Positions 45,990-55,692 of a stretch of DNA of 62,000 nucleotides are shown in pieces. Both the position numbers and the translations under genes were made by a program. Every line of letters begins with the position of its first letter. Position 1 is the first letter of the stretch. The notes under the pieces are model-generated. The model made no database searches. It worked only from the letters and a program-made list of their open reading frames with translations, and was not told the origin of the DNA. The DNA is taken from positions 323,080 to 385,079 of the forward strand of contig JBBHKE010000059.1 of the NCBI GenBank assembly GCA_037447655.1, in the 5' to 3' direction. The DNA comes from Zygnema cylindricum (lineage: Eukaryota; Streptophyta; Zygnematophyceae; Zygnematales; Zygnemataceae).

Positions 45990-46988
45990 TGTTGAAATCA
46001 CTAGATTTAGGTGAGATATTTTCTAGGTCATAATTATAATAAATAATGAAAAGAAAAGCAGAGGCAGCCTGCCTCCACCTTCTCTCTCTGGCCCCCACAC
46101 TTGTTGTAGACACTGAAGGAGAGAGAGGACGGTGGAGCCATGGCGTCCTTAGCTCCATAGGGAGAGCTTAAGAGTGACCTAAGTCACTCTCAACCAAAAA
46201 GGTTGAGTCCAGCAGGACTCGAACCTTTGACCGATAGGGCGAGGCATAGCCGTCAATCCCTACCAGTCTGTCGTAGTAGTCCGTTAGGATACATGGGGTT
46301 CGATAGCTATTTATACAATAGATAGACGACAAAATCCGATTAACAAAATTACAAATAGGATACATAGAAACTAGTTGGGAATTTAGTGATCACGAAACAA
46401 ATGTACCGAACATTTGTTTTGAACGGCTGGGAATTAAAGTCGATTTGGATCCAACGGCTCACATCATTGACGAGATCCTGGAATGGCCACTTTGGCGGTT
46501 TTCGGATGTAACATGAGTTGGCGACACGTGGCAATATGTCATTGGAAAACTGGAATCCCGGGGAGCGTGAGGACAAGTCCGGAGGAGATAGACGTCCACT
46601 CCATGGCCTTATTGTACACAGGACGTACAGAAAGTACATCGGCCATAGTACCTTTTTTGTACTATACAGTCTTCTAATTAGTTCCGTACATCAGTAGATA
46701 GGGGTTGTGAGAGGGTTTAGGAATTAGTGAATTGAGGAGGTAGCCGCCTCTCTCCCAACAAGCTTGTATAAATATTGGCACCTTTTGCCACTCGATAATT
46801 AATCGCCTGGTTAGGCGTTTTCAGTGATTATTTTTGAAGTGGACTCAGGGGAGTCCAGACTGAACAGGGGTGCAGTCAGATTATATATTTATCTGCTGAG
46901 TAGCAATTGCTCTCGTTGAAAGTGGGTTAGTCAAAAACTACCTAGAGGCTTCCTCAATATTGGTCCAAATGGAGAACACAAGATTGCA
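45990..46988 (+). mobile_element. A3 3' LTR
   Basis: TGTTGAAATCACTAG to CAAGATTGCA, 999 bp, followed by the target duplication CTAAG. tRNA-like block 46197-46280; TATAAATA near 46767. Confidence 0.92.
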
Positions 46989-47058
46989 CTAAGCCCCCTA
47001 GTACCGAGGTACGGACCTATCAAAAGACTCTACCGTAAAAAAAAGTACAGGTACCGGG

Positions 47059-48221
47059 TGTTAAAATGTATGTATTTTCTAGGTGTGAATAAAGGAAAAT
47101 TAATAAGAGGAAGCCAGCAAAAGCGGCCTGCCTCTCGCTCCACTCTCCAAACCCTTTCACTTTTTGCACTCACTGAAGGTTGGAGAGACAGCTAGAGCCA
47201 TAGGAGCTCATGCTACCCAGAGAGAGAGACAAGCTGTAGTTTGTAGTAGGTGTACCAAAAAGGTCTTGACGGACTCAAGATTTGATCCTGGTACCTGTCG
47301 TCCGTCAAGTTTTCCTGTAGCCGGTAGCTTTATCCCATAGTCTAGCATCAGTATAAAAGCTATAGGGTATGATAATAATATAAATGTGAACAAGGCAATA
47401 TATTTTATTTAACTGCTTACGGGACGGACTGTATACAAAAACGGGTCTAACTGCACGAATTCCGGACCATACGCAATTAACGAAACGACATTTTATTTTA
47501 CGACCAATATTAAATGTCGTTCTTCATCGAACTGCCGTGGTGCGAGCCGGGATTGCGGAGTGGATGACTTAACGTTTTTGGGCACCGCCACTTCGGATGA
47601 CACGTGGCACAATCCAGGAGGATTACGGGATTTTCGGAACGCGAGATAATAATTCCAAATGTGACAAATGTCACATTGTGGAGATATCGTACATGGACCG
47701 TACAGAAAGTACGACGGTACTTGTACTTTCTTGTACGGTACAGTCTTATGATTGAACCGTACCTCAGTATTAGGGAGCTTAGAGAGGGGTTTGAGGACTT
47801 AGAATATTTTTGGTAGGTAGTCGTCTCTCTCCCTAAGAGCATCAATATAAATAGGCAAACTTTGCCATTTAATTAAAATTCAGTCGATTGACCAAATTCA
47901 CTGATTCTTTTAGCTTGGGACTCAAGGGAATCCAAGCTACACAATGGTGTAATCGGTCAGAATTTTTGCCTACGAAGATGGCTGCATTTCTAAGGGAAAT
48001 TCAAAGTGGGTGAATGTGACTAAAACTCATATTCTAACTTTGCATTCTGTAGTGGAACTAAGCACACAGAAAGTCTTATTTCACAAGGGTGAAGTTGTAT
48101 TGGGGTTCTGATTGTCAAGGGGTCAATCATTCGGGTTTGTATCAACTTAGAGTCGGCACTAACTAGATAAGCTTCTTGAGAGCTGCCTACTCTGACGACC
48201 AATGGAGGTCTCAGAGTTTCA
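47059..48221 (+). mobile_element. D2: solo D-type LTR nested in the E 3' LTR
   Basis: TGTTAAAATGTATG to CTCAGAGTTTCA, 1163 bp. No primer site follows: the next bases GGTGTACTTTTTG continue the interrupted minus-strand LTR. Its block order equals that of other D LTRs (tRNA-like 47267-47350, GTAC cluster 47685-47765, TATAAATA near 47846, gag start ATGGAGGTCTCAGAG near 48201). The target duplication is not clean (CCGGG against GGTGT). Confidence 0.82.
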
Positions 48222-48939
48222 GGTGTACTTTTTGTACGGTCCATGTACGACATCGCCATAATGTGACATTTTTCACATCCGGAATTGTCATCTTGCGTTC
48301 CGGAGATCCCGCAATCCTTCGGGATCTTGCCACTTGTCATCTGTAGTGGCGGTGCCCAAAAACGCCAAGTCATCCTCTTTGAAATCCCGGCTCGCACCAC
48401 AGCCGTTCGATGAAGACCGAGAATTAATATTGGCCGTCTAAATAAAAAGCCGTTTCGTTAAATTCCGTGCGGTTCGGAATTCGTGCGGTCTAATCCGTTT
48501 CGGTAAACAGTCCGTCTCGTAATCAATTAAAATGAAACATATTGCGTCGTTTGCGTTTATTTAATTATCGTACCATACATACTTTAACACTCATCCTAGA
48601 CTATAGGATAAAGCTACTGGCTACCTGAATCTTGACAGACGATAGGTACCATGATCAAATCTTGGGTCCTTCAAGACCTTTTTGGTACACCTACCAAAAA
48701 CTACTGCTTCTCTCTCTCTCTGGGCAGCATGGGCAGCCATGGCTCTAGCTTCCTCTTCACCTTCAGTGATTGCGACAAGTGTGGGGGTTTGGAGAGTGGA
48801 GCGAGAGGAAGGCTGCCTTTATTGACTTCCTCTTATTATTTTTTCCTTTATTAAGACCTTGAAAATACACGCATTTCAACACTCCCCTTATTTTCTAGTT
48901 TACTTTCCTTTCAACTCCTACCAAATACATTTTTTTTTT

Positions 48940-49554
48940 CTATTTCTTTTTTCTTTTCTTCTCATAAATATTTAAGTAAATAACCTCATATTCAAAAAGG
49001 TCTGTTAGATGTGCCGAAATAAACATTGCATCTTGTTGATCACACATTTTATTTAGCATCCCACTTTTCAAAAATCCGAACAAAAATTTTATCCACCTCA
49101 TCGTTTTTCCATTCACACAAAATCCAATTTCCCTGTTGCAATTCAAACAGCTAGCCCCATCTCCAATCTGCAATTCACACCCAGATGCTAACCCTTTTAC
49201 AAACACACTTTCATAGATGGCATCACTCCCATTAGTGATGTCAAAACCATTACCCCCTAAATTTATCTTTAAATAAAGAGTCCCCAGTAAGTTCCTCATA
49301 AAATCTACATCTTCCAAACTCATGTTTTTATCCATGATAATTACCTCATTTTTTGAACTTTCCTCACTCTCTCCCATGGAATTCTTTCCGATATCACTTT
49401 CTATTTTTATTCCCAAAATATATTTCTCACGTAAACCTTTCATTAAATGTTCCTCTCCTCCCCTATTCTTTAAAACCACCTCTAGATTTACTTCTCCCCT
49501 TTCCTCGAAATCCATTAAAGTCTCTTTTTCCGACCAGTTTTGTTGGATTGGCAC
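48940..49554 (-). CDS. Open 204-codon RT/RNase H relic of E
   Basis: Reads from a GTG inside the miniature element LTR through its boundary into E sequence. Recognisable pieces in copia order: LMKGLREKYILGIKIESD (RT, compare MKDLGEAKYILGIQMERD), EVIIMDKNMSLEDVDFM, LYLKINLGGNGFDITNGSDA (RNase H start, compare HLGGEHADITTWSDA), then CELQIGDGASC, RWIKFLFGFLKSGMLNKMCDQQDA and FEYEVIYLNI. Whole segments of the relatives (GSLIYF to LSRS; SSKQQK to EAEY) are deleted, yet the frame never breaks. RNase H Asp and Glu context is lost, so catalytic activity is improbable. Either several in-frame deletions under some coding constraint, or chance. An identical copy lies at 55693-56307. Confidence 0.5.
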   Translation of the reverse strand: MPIQQNWSEKETLMDFEERGEVNLEVVLKNRGGEEHLMKGLREKYILGIKIESDIGKNSMGESEESSKNEVIIMDKNMSLEDVDFMRNLLGTLYLKINLGGNGFDITNGSDAIYESVFVKGLASGCELQIGDGASCLNCNREIGFCVNGKTMRWIKFLFGFLKSGMLNKMCDQQDAMFISAHLTDLFEYEVIYLNIYEKKRKKK

Positions 49555-49645
49555 ATGAATGTCAGTTCAATAGAGGGTAAAATGTGATACGTCACACTTA
49601 AACCCGCCTAAAATAAATAGGAACGGACCCGCCAGGCTCTACATC

Positions 49646-49717
49646 GAGCTGGTGGCACAGTGGTTAGTGCGCTGACAGCTCAAGTCAGGGGTCCCAGGTT
49701 CGAGCTCTGGCCAGCTC
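49646..49717 (+). ncRNA. tRNA-like cloverleaf in TRIM LTR1
   Basis: Seventy-two bases fold as a standard tRNA: acceptor GAGCTGG/CCAGCTC (7 of 7), D stem GCAC/GTGC, anticodon stem CTGAC/GTCAG with loop AGCTCAA, 5-base variable region, T stem CCAGG/TCTGG with loop TTCGAGC. A-box TGGCACAGTGG (49653-49663) and B-box GGTTCGAGCTC (49697-49707) match Pol III consensus well. A run of four Ts (49720-49723) follows as a possible terminator. Position 33 is G rather than the universal U and no CCA is encoded, so a translating tRNA is doubtful. More likely a tRNA-derived module. Confidence 0.8.
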
Positions 49718-49931
49718 ACTTTTCCCTAGTATGGGACATACCGAATCCCGGATTTCTACGAAATCAACATGGTATCGGAGCCAGCGGGATTGCGGATGGT
49801 GCGACCGTCCTTCCTGTGAGGAGGGGTGTCGGATTGGCACGTGAATATCGGTTCAATACGGGATAGAATGTGATACATCACACTTGAACCCGCCTAAAAG
49901 AAATAAGTATGGACCTGCCACGCTCTACATC

Positions 49932-50003
49932 GAGCTGGTGACACAGTGGTTAGTGCGCTGACAGCTCAAGTCAGAGGTCCCAGGTTCGAGCCTTGGCCGG
50001 CTC
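49932..50003 (+). ncRNA. tRNA-like cloverleaf in TRIM LTR2
   Basis: Same fold as the LTR1 copy: acceptor GAGCTGG/CCGGCTC (one G-T pair), T stem CCAGG/CTTGG, B-box starting GGTTCGA, anticodon stem identical. The D stem has one mismatch (ACAC/GTGC). Only three Ts follow, so the Pol III stop is weaker here. Confidence 0.75.
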
Positions 50004-50226
50004 ACTTTCCCTAGTAGGGGACATACCGAATCCCGAATTTCTAGGAAATCAACAAGTTTTTTGTTTCCAAAATATCTATAAAATCATCCTCATTATTTTT
50101 ATTATTTTTATTTTTCAATTATGGATCCTAGATCTGACTTTCTCATTTCTAATTCATACTTCCTCCACTCCTTCACATCCTCATTATGTCTAACTCCCTC
50201 AAGTACCTTGCTTTCCTTTACCTCCC

Positions 50227-51333
50227 TTATGGCTCCAAAAGCACACTGTTGCTTTCATGGAATTTCTTTGTGTTTTTCTCCAAACAAGGACACTCCTCCA
50301 TATAGTGACCCGGTTCCCTACAAAAGAAGTAAACCCCTTTTTTAAAAGCTCCCCTTTCTTTTCCTCTCCCTTTCTTTCGACTGAAGTTCCGATAATGATT
50401 ACCTTTGTCTTTGTTCCTCTTATTACACTTCTGCTCGTCACTGTCATTCCTCTCATCAGGCTTCCGCTCGTCACCGCCGTTCTTCTCATCACGCTTCCGA
50501 TAATCACCACCAGCTATAAATGCATTCACCCTATTACTTCCCCTACGAAGCTCCAAAGTGCTTTCCCTCACAAGAATTATCCTGTGGTAATGCTCCAAGT
50601 CCACGAGGAGCAATCCATTCCCCGCATACGGTAAATGATGTATTTGTACTCATTTGGGAGTTTCATGATTAGTGTGATAATCTTTCTCTCCTTAGATTCT
50701 ACATATCCCGCACTAGCAAGCTTAACATATAATGCAGTCATATCATTGCAAAACTTTATCATGCTATCGCCTTTATAAACATAGGCCTCTATTTCTTGTT
50801 TTACTAACTACTGCCTCTATATAGTCTCACTCTTATAAATCAAAATTAGTGTTTCCCAAATTTCTAAAAACTAGGTTAGCTTTCCAAGAGTGATAGTTAT
50901 GGACTTAGACACGTTTTTGAGTATGATATGTTTTGCTATAGTGTTTTTGTATTCCCATATTTTCGTGTCATATTCTTCAGTTTTTGGTTCAGTTATATCC
51001 CCAAAGTGAAGTTGTAGCCGAGAGCCTAGCTCCCCTCACCCTAAGTCTCCCTTTATCCTTTTGCCCTTTTTCCCCTTCCATGGCAATGATTTTCCCTTCA
51101 CCTTCCATTGCATCTAAACTCAAGTTGTTTTTCCGGGAAGCCCCAGATGAATCTCCGTAGTGAGTTCCACCAAAGCCTGGTGGCGGACACCAGACTTATC
51201 CTGAAACAATTTTCTATAAGTGCTTTTCGAAAAGCAATCCCTCCATCATATATTCCCAATAAATGAAGTTTGTTCCATCAATCGTAGGCACCCTAGATGG
51301 TGGGCCCATAACCGATAATTTTATGGGGTCCAT
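50227..51333 (-). pseudogene. gag: E Gag, degenerate
   Basis: Minus-strand ATG at 51333 lies in the LTR: MDPIKLSVMGPPSRVPTIDG, then FIYWEYMMEG and a stop near 51235. Poorly conserved middle to about 50840. Core piece at 50762-50577 (MIKFCNDMTALYVKLASAGY, LIMKLPNEYKYIIYRM), then 50613-50227 with RESTLELRRGSNRVNAFIAG, a highly charged repeat-like stretch (Asp/Glu/Arg/Lys/Asn) and a zinc knuckle remnant FFCREPGHYMEEC that lacks the first Cys (Tyr in its place). Several stops and shifts. Confidence 0.75.
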
Positions 51334-53523
51334 TCCCCCACAGAAATCACACATTCAGAGAAGCTTATATAGATAGTGCCAACTCCAAGTTGATATAAAC
51401 CCAAATGTCTGACACCCTAACAGTCATAACCCCAATACAAATTCCTCCCGTGTGAAATAAGACTTTTTGTGTGCTCGGTTCCCCCACATAATGCAAAGTT
51501 AGAACATGAGTATTAGGACACATTCCCCCACATTGACTCTCCCTTATAAATGCAGCCACCGTGGGATGCAAAACTTTTGAACGACTACAACCCTGTGTAG
51601 CCTGGACTCCGTTGAGTCCGCAGCAAAAAAAATCACTGAAAATGGTCAACTAAATAGCTAGTTATGGCTGCTCAAAGTTAGCCATTTTAAACAAGGGTGC
51701 TCTCAAAGAGGCGGCTACCTACCAAAAATGTTAAGTCATATTCCCTCTCTAAAACACCTTCTACTCAAGTACGGAGCCAATCATAGGATTGTAACGTGAA
51801 ACTCTGAGACCTCCATTGGCCCTCACAGTATGCAGATCCAAAAGAAGCTAATCTAGATAGTGCCGACTCCAAGTTAATATAAACCCAAATGACTGACCCC
51901 TTGACAGTCACAATCCCAATATAGATTCACCCCTGTGAAATAACACTTTCTGTGTGCTCAGTTCCACCACAGAATGCAAAGTTAGAATATGAGATTTGGA
52001 CACATTCACCCACTTTGACTTTCCCTTATAAATGCAGCCACCCTGGCAGACAAAAACTCTGACCGACTACACCCCTGTGTAGCTTAGACTCCCTTGAGTC
52101 CGCAGCAAAAAGAATCACTGAAAATGGTCAAGTAAATTGATGGTTATGGCTGGCCAAAGTTTGCCATTTATACAGAGTGCTCTCTGGGAGAGGCAGCTGC
52201 CTACCCAAAATTTTCTAAGTACTATTCCCTCTCTAAAACTCTATCTACTAAAGTACTGCACCAATCAAATTACTGTGTCGTACATAAAAGTACAGGTGCC
52301 GGTGAACTTTATGTACGGCCGTTGTATGTCATGGCCAAAATGTCGACACGTGTCAAATCAGGATTAGTTCCTGTAATCTCCAGAATTCTCGTAGTCGAAT
52401 GTTATCACACCACGTGTCATCTGACGTGGCAAAGACCGTAAAACGCCAAAAATGCCTTTTCCGTGATCGCGGCGCCTATCGTGGCCGTCCGATCAAAACC
52501 GGCTATAATCCTAGCCGCTGAAATTCGACGCGTGGTATTTGTTTCGCTATCGAAACAAATGCGCGGTATTTGTTTTGCTATCGAAACAAATGCGCAGTAT
52601 CCGTTCTGTCCACATAGCGTACTTCGTACTAAATCAAACTGTATCTATGTACTAAGTATCTTTAGCCGTTAAACCGATTAATCTACATATGACGATTTAT
52701 ATATTTATCAAACCCTACATATCGTAATATTTGTCCTAGACTTAACGGCTAGAGTTATTAGCTAATGCGGATTGAAGTACGGCAGGTACCAGGATCAATT
52801 CCTGGGTCCGTCAACAAACTTTTGGTAAGTCTACCTATTTCACCCCCTGTCTTCTCTAGAGAGCCTAGGCAGCCATGGCTCTAGCTCCCTATCCAGCCTT
52901 TAGTGACTACAACAAGTGTGGGGGCTTGGATAGGGGAGTTAGAGGCAGACAGCCTCAGCTCTTTTTCTATCCTAATACAGACCTAGAAAATACTCAAATA
53001 TCAACATAACGTACATGAAAGTACAAGTGTCGGAGTACTTTCTATACGGCATTTGTACGGCATGTCTATACCGGTGACATTTGTCACATCCGGACTTGTT
53101 GTCTTGCGCTCCAGAGATTCCGTAAACCCGTATGATGTTGCCACGTGTCATCCGGAGTGGCGGCGTCTGAAAACCGCCAAAATGTCCTTCCGCGATGCAG
53201 GCGCTTACCACGGCCGTCCGATTAGATCGACTTTTAAAATAAGTTGTTGAAATAAATGTTCGCAACATTTAATCGTGCGGTACAATTGTACATAACAAGT
53301 TCTATGTTCTACCGTACGTTTCATTAGTTAAACGAAATGTCCTACGTGTATATGTTTACATATCTAACAAACCCTATATAATTTAGCATTGTTCCTAGAC
53401 TTAACAGTCAAAGCTAACGGCTACGAGTGATTTGACGGACGGTAGGTACCACGATCAATTCGTGGGTCCGTCAAATCCCTTTTTGTTAAATCTACCAAGT
53501 CTACTCCTTGTATCACATCTTTG
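51314..53523 (-). mobile_element. E 5' LTR, interrupted and truncated
   Basis: Minus-strand LTR ending at 51314 next to the primer site. Pieces 51314-51796 and 53012-53523, with solo LTR D4 between. The second piece holds the tRNA-like block (53395-53475) and stops before the LTR start block; H-type LTR sequence begins there. Its terminal sequence GGACCCCATAAAATTATC lacks the usual CA end. Confidence 0.75.
51797..53006 (-). mobile_element. D4: solo D-type LTR with target duplication
   Basis: Minus strand TGTTGATATTTGAG (53006) to ...CTCAGAGTTTCA (51797), 1210 bp. TAACG directly flanks both sides (51792-51796 and 53007-53011), so ends are certain. Contains a duplicated hairpin ATTTGTTTCG/CGAAACAAAT at about 52538-52592 (two adjacent copies), a CACGTG box near 52413, a GTAC cluster (52240-52325) and the tRNA-like block (52735-52815). 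Confidence 0.93.
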
Positions 53524-54131
53524 GCCAGCCATAACTTAATGCTCAGGGGAGAAAATTAAGTGATTCTTTTTGCGTTCGGCTCAAGGGAGTCGCGCCTTCA
53601 CACAGATGACAGTGGTCAAAATATTTGCGTGCCACGGTGGCCCTTATTCAGTGGGAAAGTCAAACGGGCAAATATTATCCCAAAGGCTTCATATAAGCTT
53701 AACATTTTGTGGGACCTACCATTGCTTTAGTAATGGAGGTCACGTAATTACATTTAGTAGTAGGTAGCTATGAGTAGGCAGACCAAGACTTAGTAAAATT
53801 TAAGCACCTCTCTTTGAGAGAGCATGTAACTATAAAGGTCATCTTTGACTTACTACTCAAAGGAGCAAATTCAGAGATTCTTTTTGCGTTTAACTCACGG
53901 TAGTCGGGCCCTCACAAGGGTGAGTTTGGTAATAACACTTGTGTGACCGGGGAGATTTTTTTTGCGTCTGACTCACGGTAGTCGGGCCCTCACAATGGTG
54001 AGTTTGGTCAGAACACTTGTGTGACCGGGTAGCTTTTATTTGGCCTGAAAGTCAATAGGGCAAATTTTATCCTAAAGCTTCATGTAAGCTGGATACTCTG
54101 TAGGCCAGTGGAGGTCATAGAGTTACTCGTC
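53524..54131 (+). mobile_element. H-type LTR 3' parts, two in tandem
   Basis: GTGATTCTTTTTGCGTTCGG at 53560 and AGATTCTTTTTGCG at 53875 are diverged copies of the U5 block of A/D LTRs. Each is followed by a gag-start-like end: AATGGAGGTCACGTAATTACA near 53735 and AGTGGAGGTCATAGAGTTA near 54107. The second has ACTATAAAGG (TATA) near 53828. No PBS follows either. Probably remnants of a distant copia family. Confidence 0.6.
53875..54030. repeat. 78-bp tandem duplication in H LTR
   Basis: Units begin AGATTCTTTTTGCG (53875) and AGATTTTTTTTGCG (53953). Both contain CACGGTAGTCGGGCCCTCAC and end CTTGTGTGACCGGG. Confidence 0.88.
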
Positions 54132-55387
54132 GTTGTAACGCAATAAAATCGTTACTTTGATTTGTGACGGATATGAACGACTACAAAACTTGGGACAATT
54201 GATGACGTTTACAAAATAGCGACGGTTCTAGACATGTACTATAACTGTAGTTTCTTGTGACATTGTAGATGTTTAGGTTTTGTGATGTTTTGACGTCACA
54301 CTCACTTATGATAGCGTCAACGTCATTTATTCCAAACCTCCGCCATGGTTTCCCAATTTTGTTTTTTCTTTTTTTCTCACTCTACTTGGCATCAAAATAT
54401 GCGGAAAGACAATCAAAATTACTATTTTTCAAATATCTTTCATTCAATACTAGTGTTGTTATTTTTCATTGCAATAATTGTGAGATAAACGCGGTAATGG
54501 GAGAAGGAGAGAGAAAGAGACGCATTTTGGACTTCGCTTTTGATGAAAGTGGGTATTATTTTTTGGTACAACAAGCAAAAAAGTTGACGATAACCTTTAA
54601 TGCATGCGACAACTTCTGCCTATTCGTTCAAGTAATGAAACTTTAGTTAAAGTCACCTCTAATTTGAGTAGGAGTTTGAAAAATGAGGTGGATGGACACG
54701 AAAGTGGATCAAAACGCGTTAGACAACAAACTGCAATGCACTGAAACTTTCAAAGTGACGCAAATTGTACCGTAATAAACTTTTTTGGTATCGCGATAAA
54801 ATCAATACCAATAGTAATCGATTATCGAACATTGAGGGCTACCAATATATTCAAACAAAAAGTACAAAATTTACGGTACATAAATAATGTACGAAATGAG
54901 TACAGAGATGTCCTGATGGGCGCTTGTGGGAAGCTTTTGATTTTTTTTTTCACAATCCATTCCGTACTAGAGTAAGGAGTTTGTCGCTTATAGTTATCAA
55001 ACCGGTGTTATCGCGATGAAAATTAAATATCATCAGTTTTTTATTGCGATAACACCAGCACCGAAATATAGTGCCAATATATCGATTATTGGTAGGCCAT
55101 AAAAAGGGGCACATCGGTTATCGACAAATGGCTACCGATACATGACATTACAAAAAATGTTAAAAATGAATCTGTTACTCGATTAAATTCTCAGTTCTGA
55201 TTCTGTTTATAGGCAGTTTGACAAAGATTTTTTGCTAATATATTATAATGGTTTGTGGAGTAAAGGACGAATTTAACCTATTTCGTTATTAGTGTCGTAT
55301 TATTTTCGTTATTTAAAACATCTTTTACCCGAGTACGCTTGTAGGATTGTCAGTAAGAGACCGCCAATGGGAAGGTGAGAATCTTGC
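54132..55387. other. No gene seen (about 1.25 kb)
   Basis: AT-rich. A frame of 125 codons at 54269-54646 has a hydrophobic stretch but no recognisable family, poor context and no support, so it is not called. An inverted repeat GGTGTTATCGCGAT / ATTGCGATAACACC lies at 55004-55056. Confidence 0.45.
55004..55056. repeat. Inverted repeat GGTGTTATCGCGAT
   Basis: Arms 55004-55017 and 55043-55056 pair at 13 of 14 positions around an AT-rich loop. Related half-sites ATCGCGATAAAATC and CGATTATC occur nearby (54790-54830, 55080-55110). Confidence 0.7.
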
Positions 55388-55692
55388 ACAGACGATAGGT
55401 ACCATGATCAAATCTTGGGTCCTTCAAGACCTTTTTGGTACACCTACCAAAAACTACTGCTTCTCTCTCTCTCTGGGCAGCATGGGCAGCCATGGCTCTA
55501 GCTTCCTCTTCACCTTCAGTGATTGCGACAAGTGTGGGGGTTTGGAGAGTGGAGCGAGAGGAAGGCTGCCTTTATTGACTTCCTCTTATTATTTTTTCCT
55601 TTATTAAGACCTTGAAAATACACGCATTTCAACACTCCCCTTATTTTCTAGTTTACTTTCCTTTCAACTCCTACCAAATACATTTTTTTTTT

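Larger units (their letters stand above)
40581..46988 (+). mobile_element. A3: full-length A-type copia element with target duplication
   Basis: 6408 bp. CTAAG directly precedes (40576-40580) and follows (46989-46993) the element, a perfect 5-bp target duplication, so both ends are certain. LTRs are 998 and 999 bp. It lies within the E 3' LTR. Complete in outline but disabled in gag, protease, RT and RNase H. Confidence 0.95.
40143..48881 (-). mobile_element. E 3' LTR, split into three by nested insertions
   Basis: Minus-strand LTR starting TGTTGAAATGCGTG at 48881 and ending near 40143 (ATGGAGGTCTCAGAA). Pieces: 48881-48222, 47058-46989 and 40580-40143, together about 1167 bp, close to the 1163 bp of the related solo LTR D2. 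A3 separates the last two pieces and D2 the first two. The U5 end (gag start MEVSE) differs from that of the LTR at 51314 (MDPIKLS), so the two E LTRs may come from different elements. Confidence 0.8.
49541..50054 (+). mobile_element. Miniature LTR retrotransposon (TRIM) carrying tRNA-like cloverleaves
   Basis: LTR1 49541-49769 (TGTTGGATTGG to AAATCAACA), primer site TGGTATCGGAGCC at 49770-49782, polypurine tract GTGAGGAGGGG at 49816-49826, LTR2 49827-50054 (TGTCGGATTGG to AAATCAACA). AGTTT flanks both sides (49536-49540 and 50055-50059), a perfect 5-bp target duplication. The internal region is only 57 bp and cannot code. The primer site matches the 3' end of initiator tRNA-Met with one change, the standard plant site, unlike the copia elements around it. 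Each LTR holds a full tRNA-like fold. Known: TRIMs are non-autonomous and mobilised by other elements. Orientation is set by primer site and purine tract. Confidence 0.93.
48635..50808. repeat. Segmental duplication, copy 1 (about 2.17 kb)
   Basis: Matches 55388-57561 at a constant offset of 6753 bases. Every part I compared is identical, including the miniature element, both tRNA-like folds and the open RT/RNase H relic. Identity decays at the right end (CTAACTACTGCC against CTAACTGTTGCC) and ends on the left at GAATCTTG(C)ACAG. Confidence 0.93.
48882..51313 (-). mobile_element. E internal region, deletion derivative (2.4 kb)
   Basis: Bounded by purine tract (CTCCCCTTATTTTCTAG on +) next to the LTR at 48881 and by primer site GGTTATGGGCCCACC (minus, 51313-51299). 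It holds gag, then RT/RNase H remnants; protease, integrase and most of RT are deleted. The 514-bp miniature element sits at the deletion region. A typical A element has about 4.4 kb here. Confidence 0.8.

Noticed and set aside
49646-49717. Calling this a functional tRNA gene
   Set aside because: It sits inside both LTRs of a transposon, lacks U33 and has a doubtful anticodon (CUC by position). tRNA-like module is the safer call.
50257-50634. 125-codon plus frame opposite E Gag
   Set aside because: Shadow of the charged Gag stretch on the minus strand.
54269-54646. 125-codon frame with hydrophobic segment
   Set aside because: No recognisable family, AT-rich context, no partner gene or second copy. 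Could be chance.
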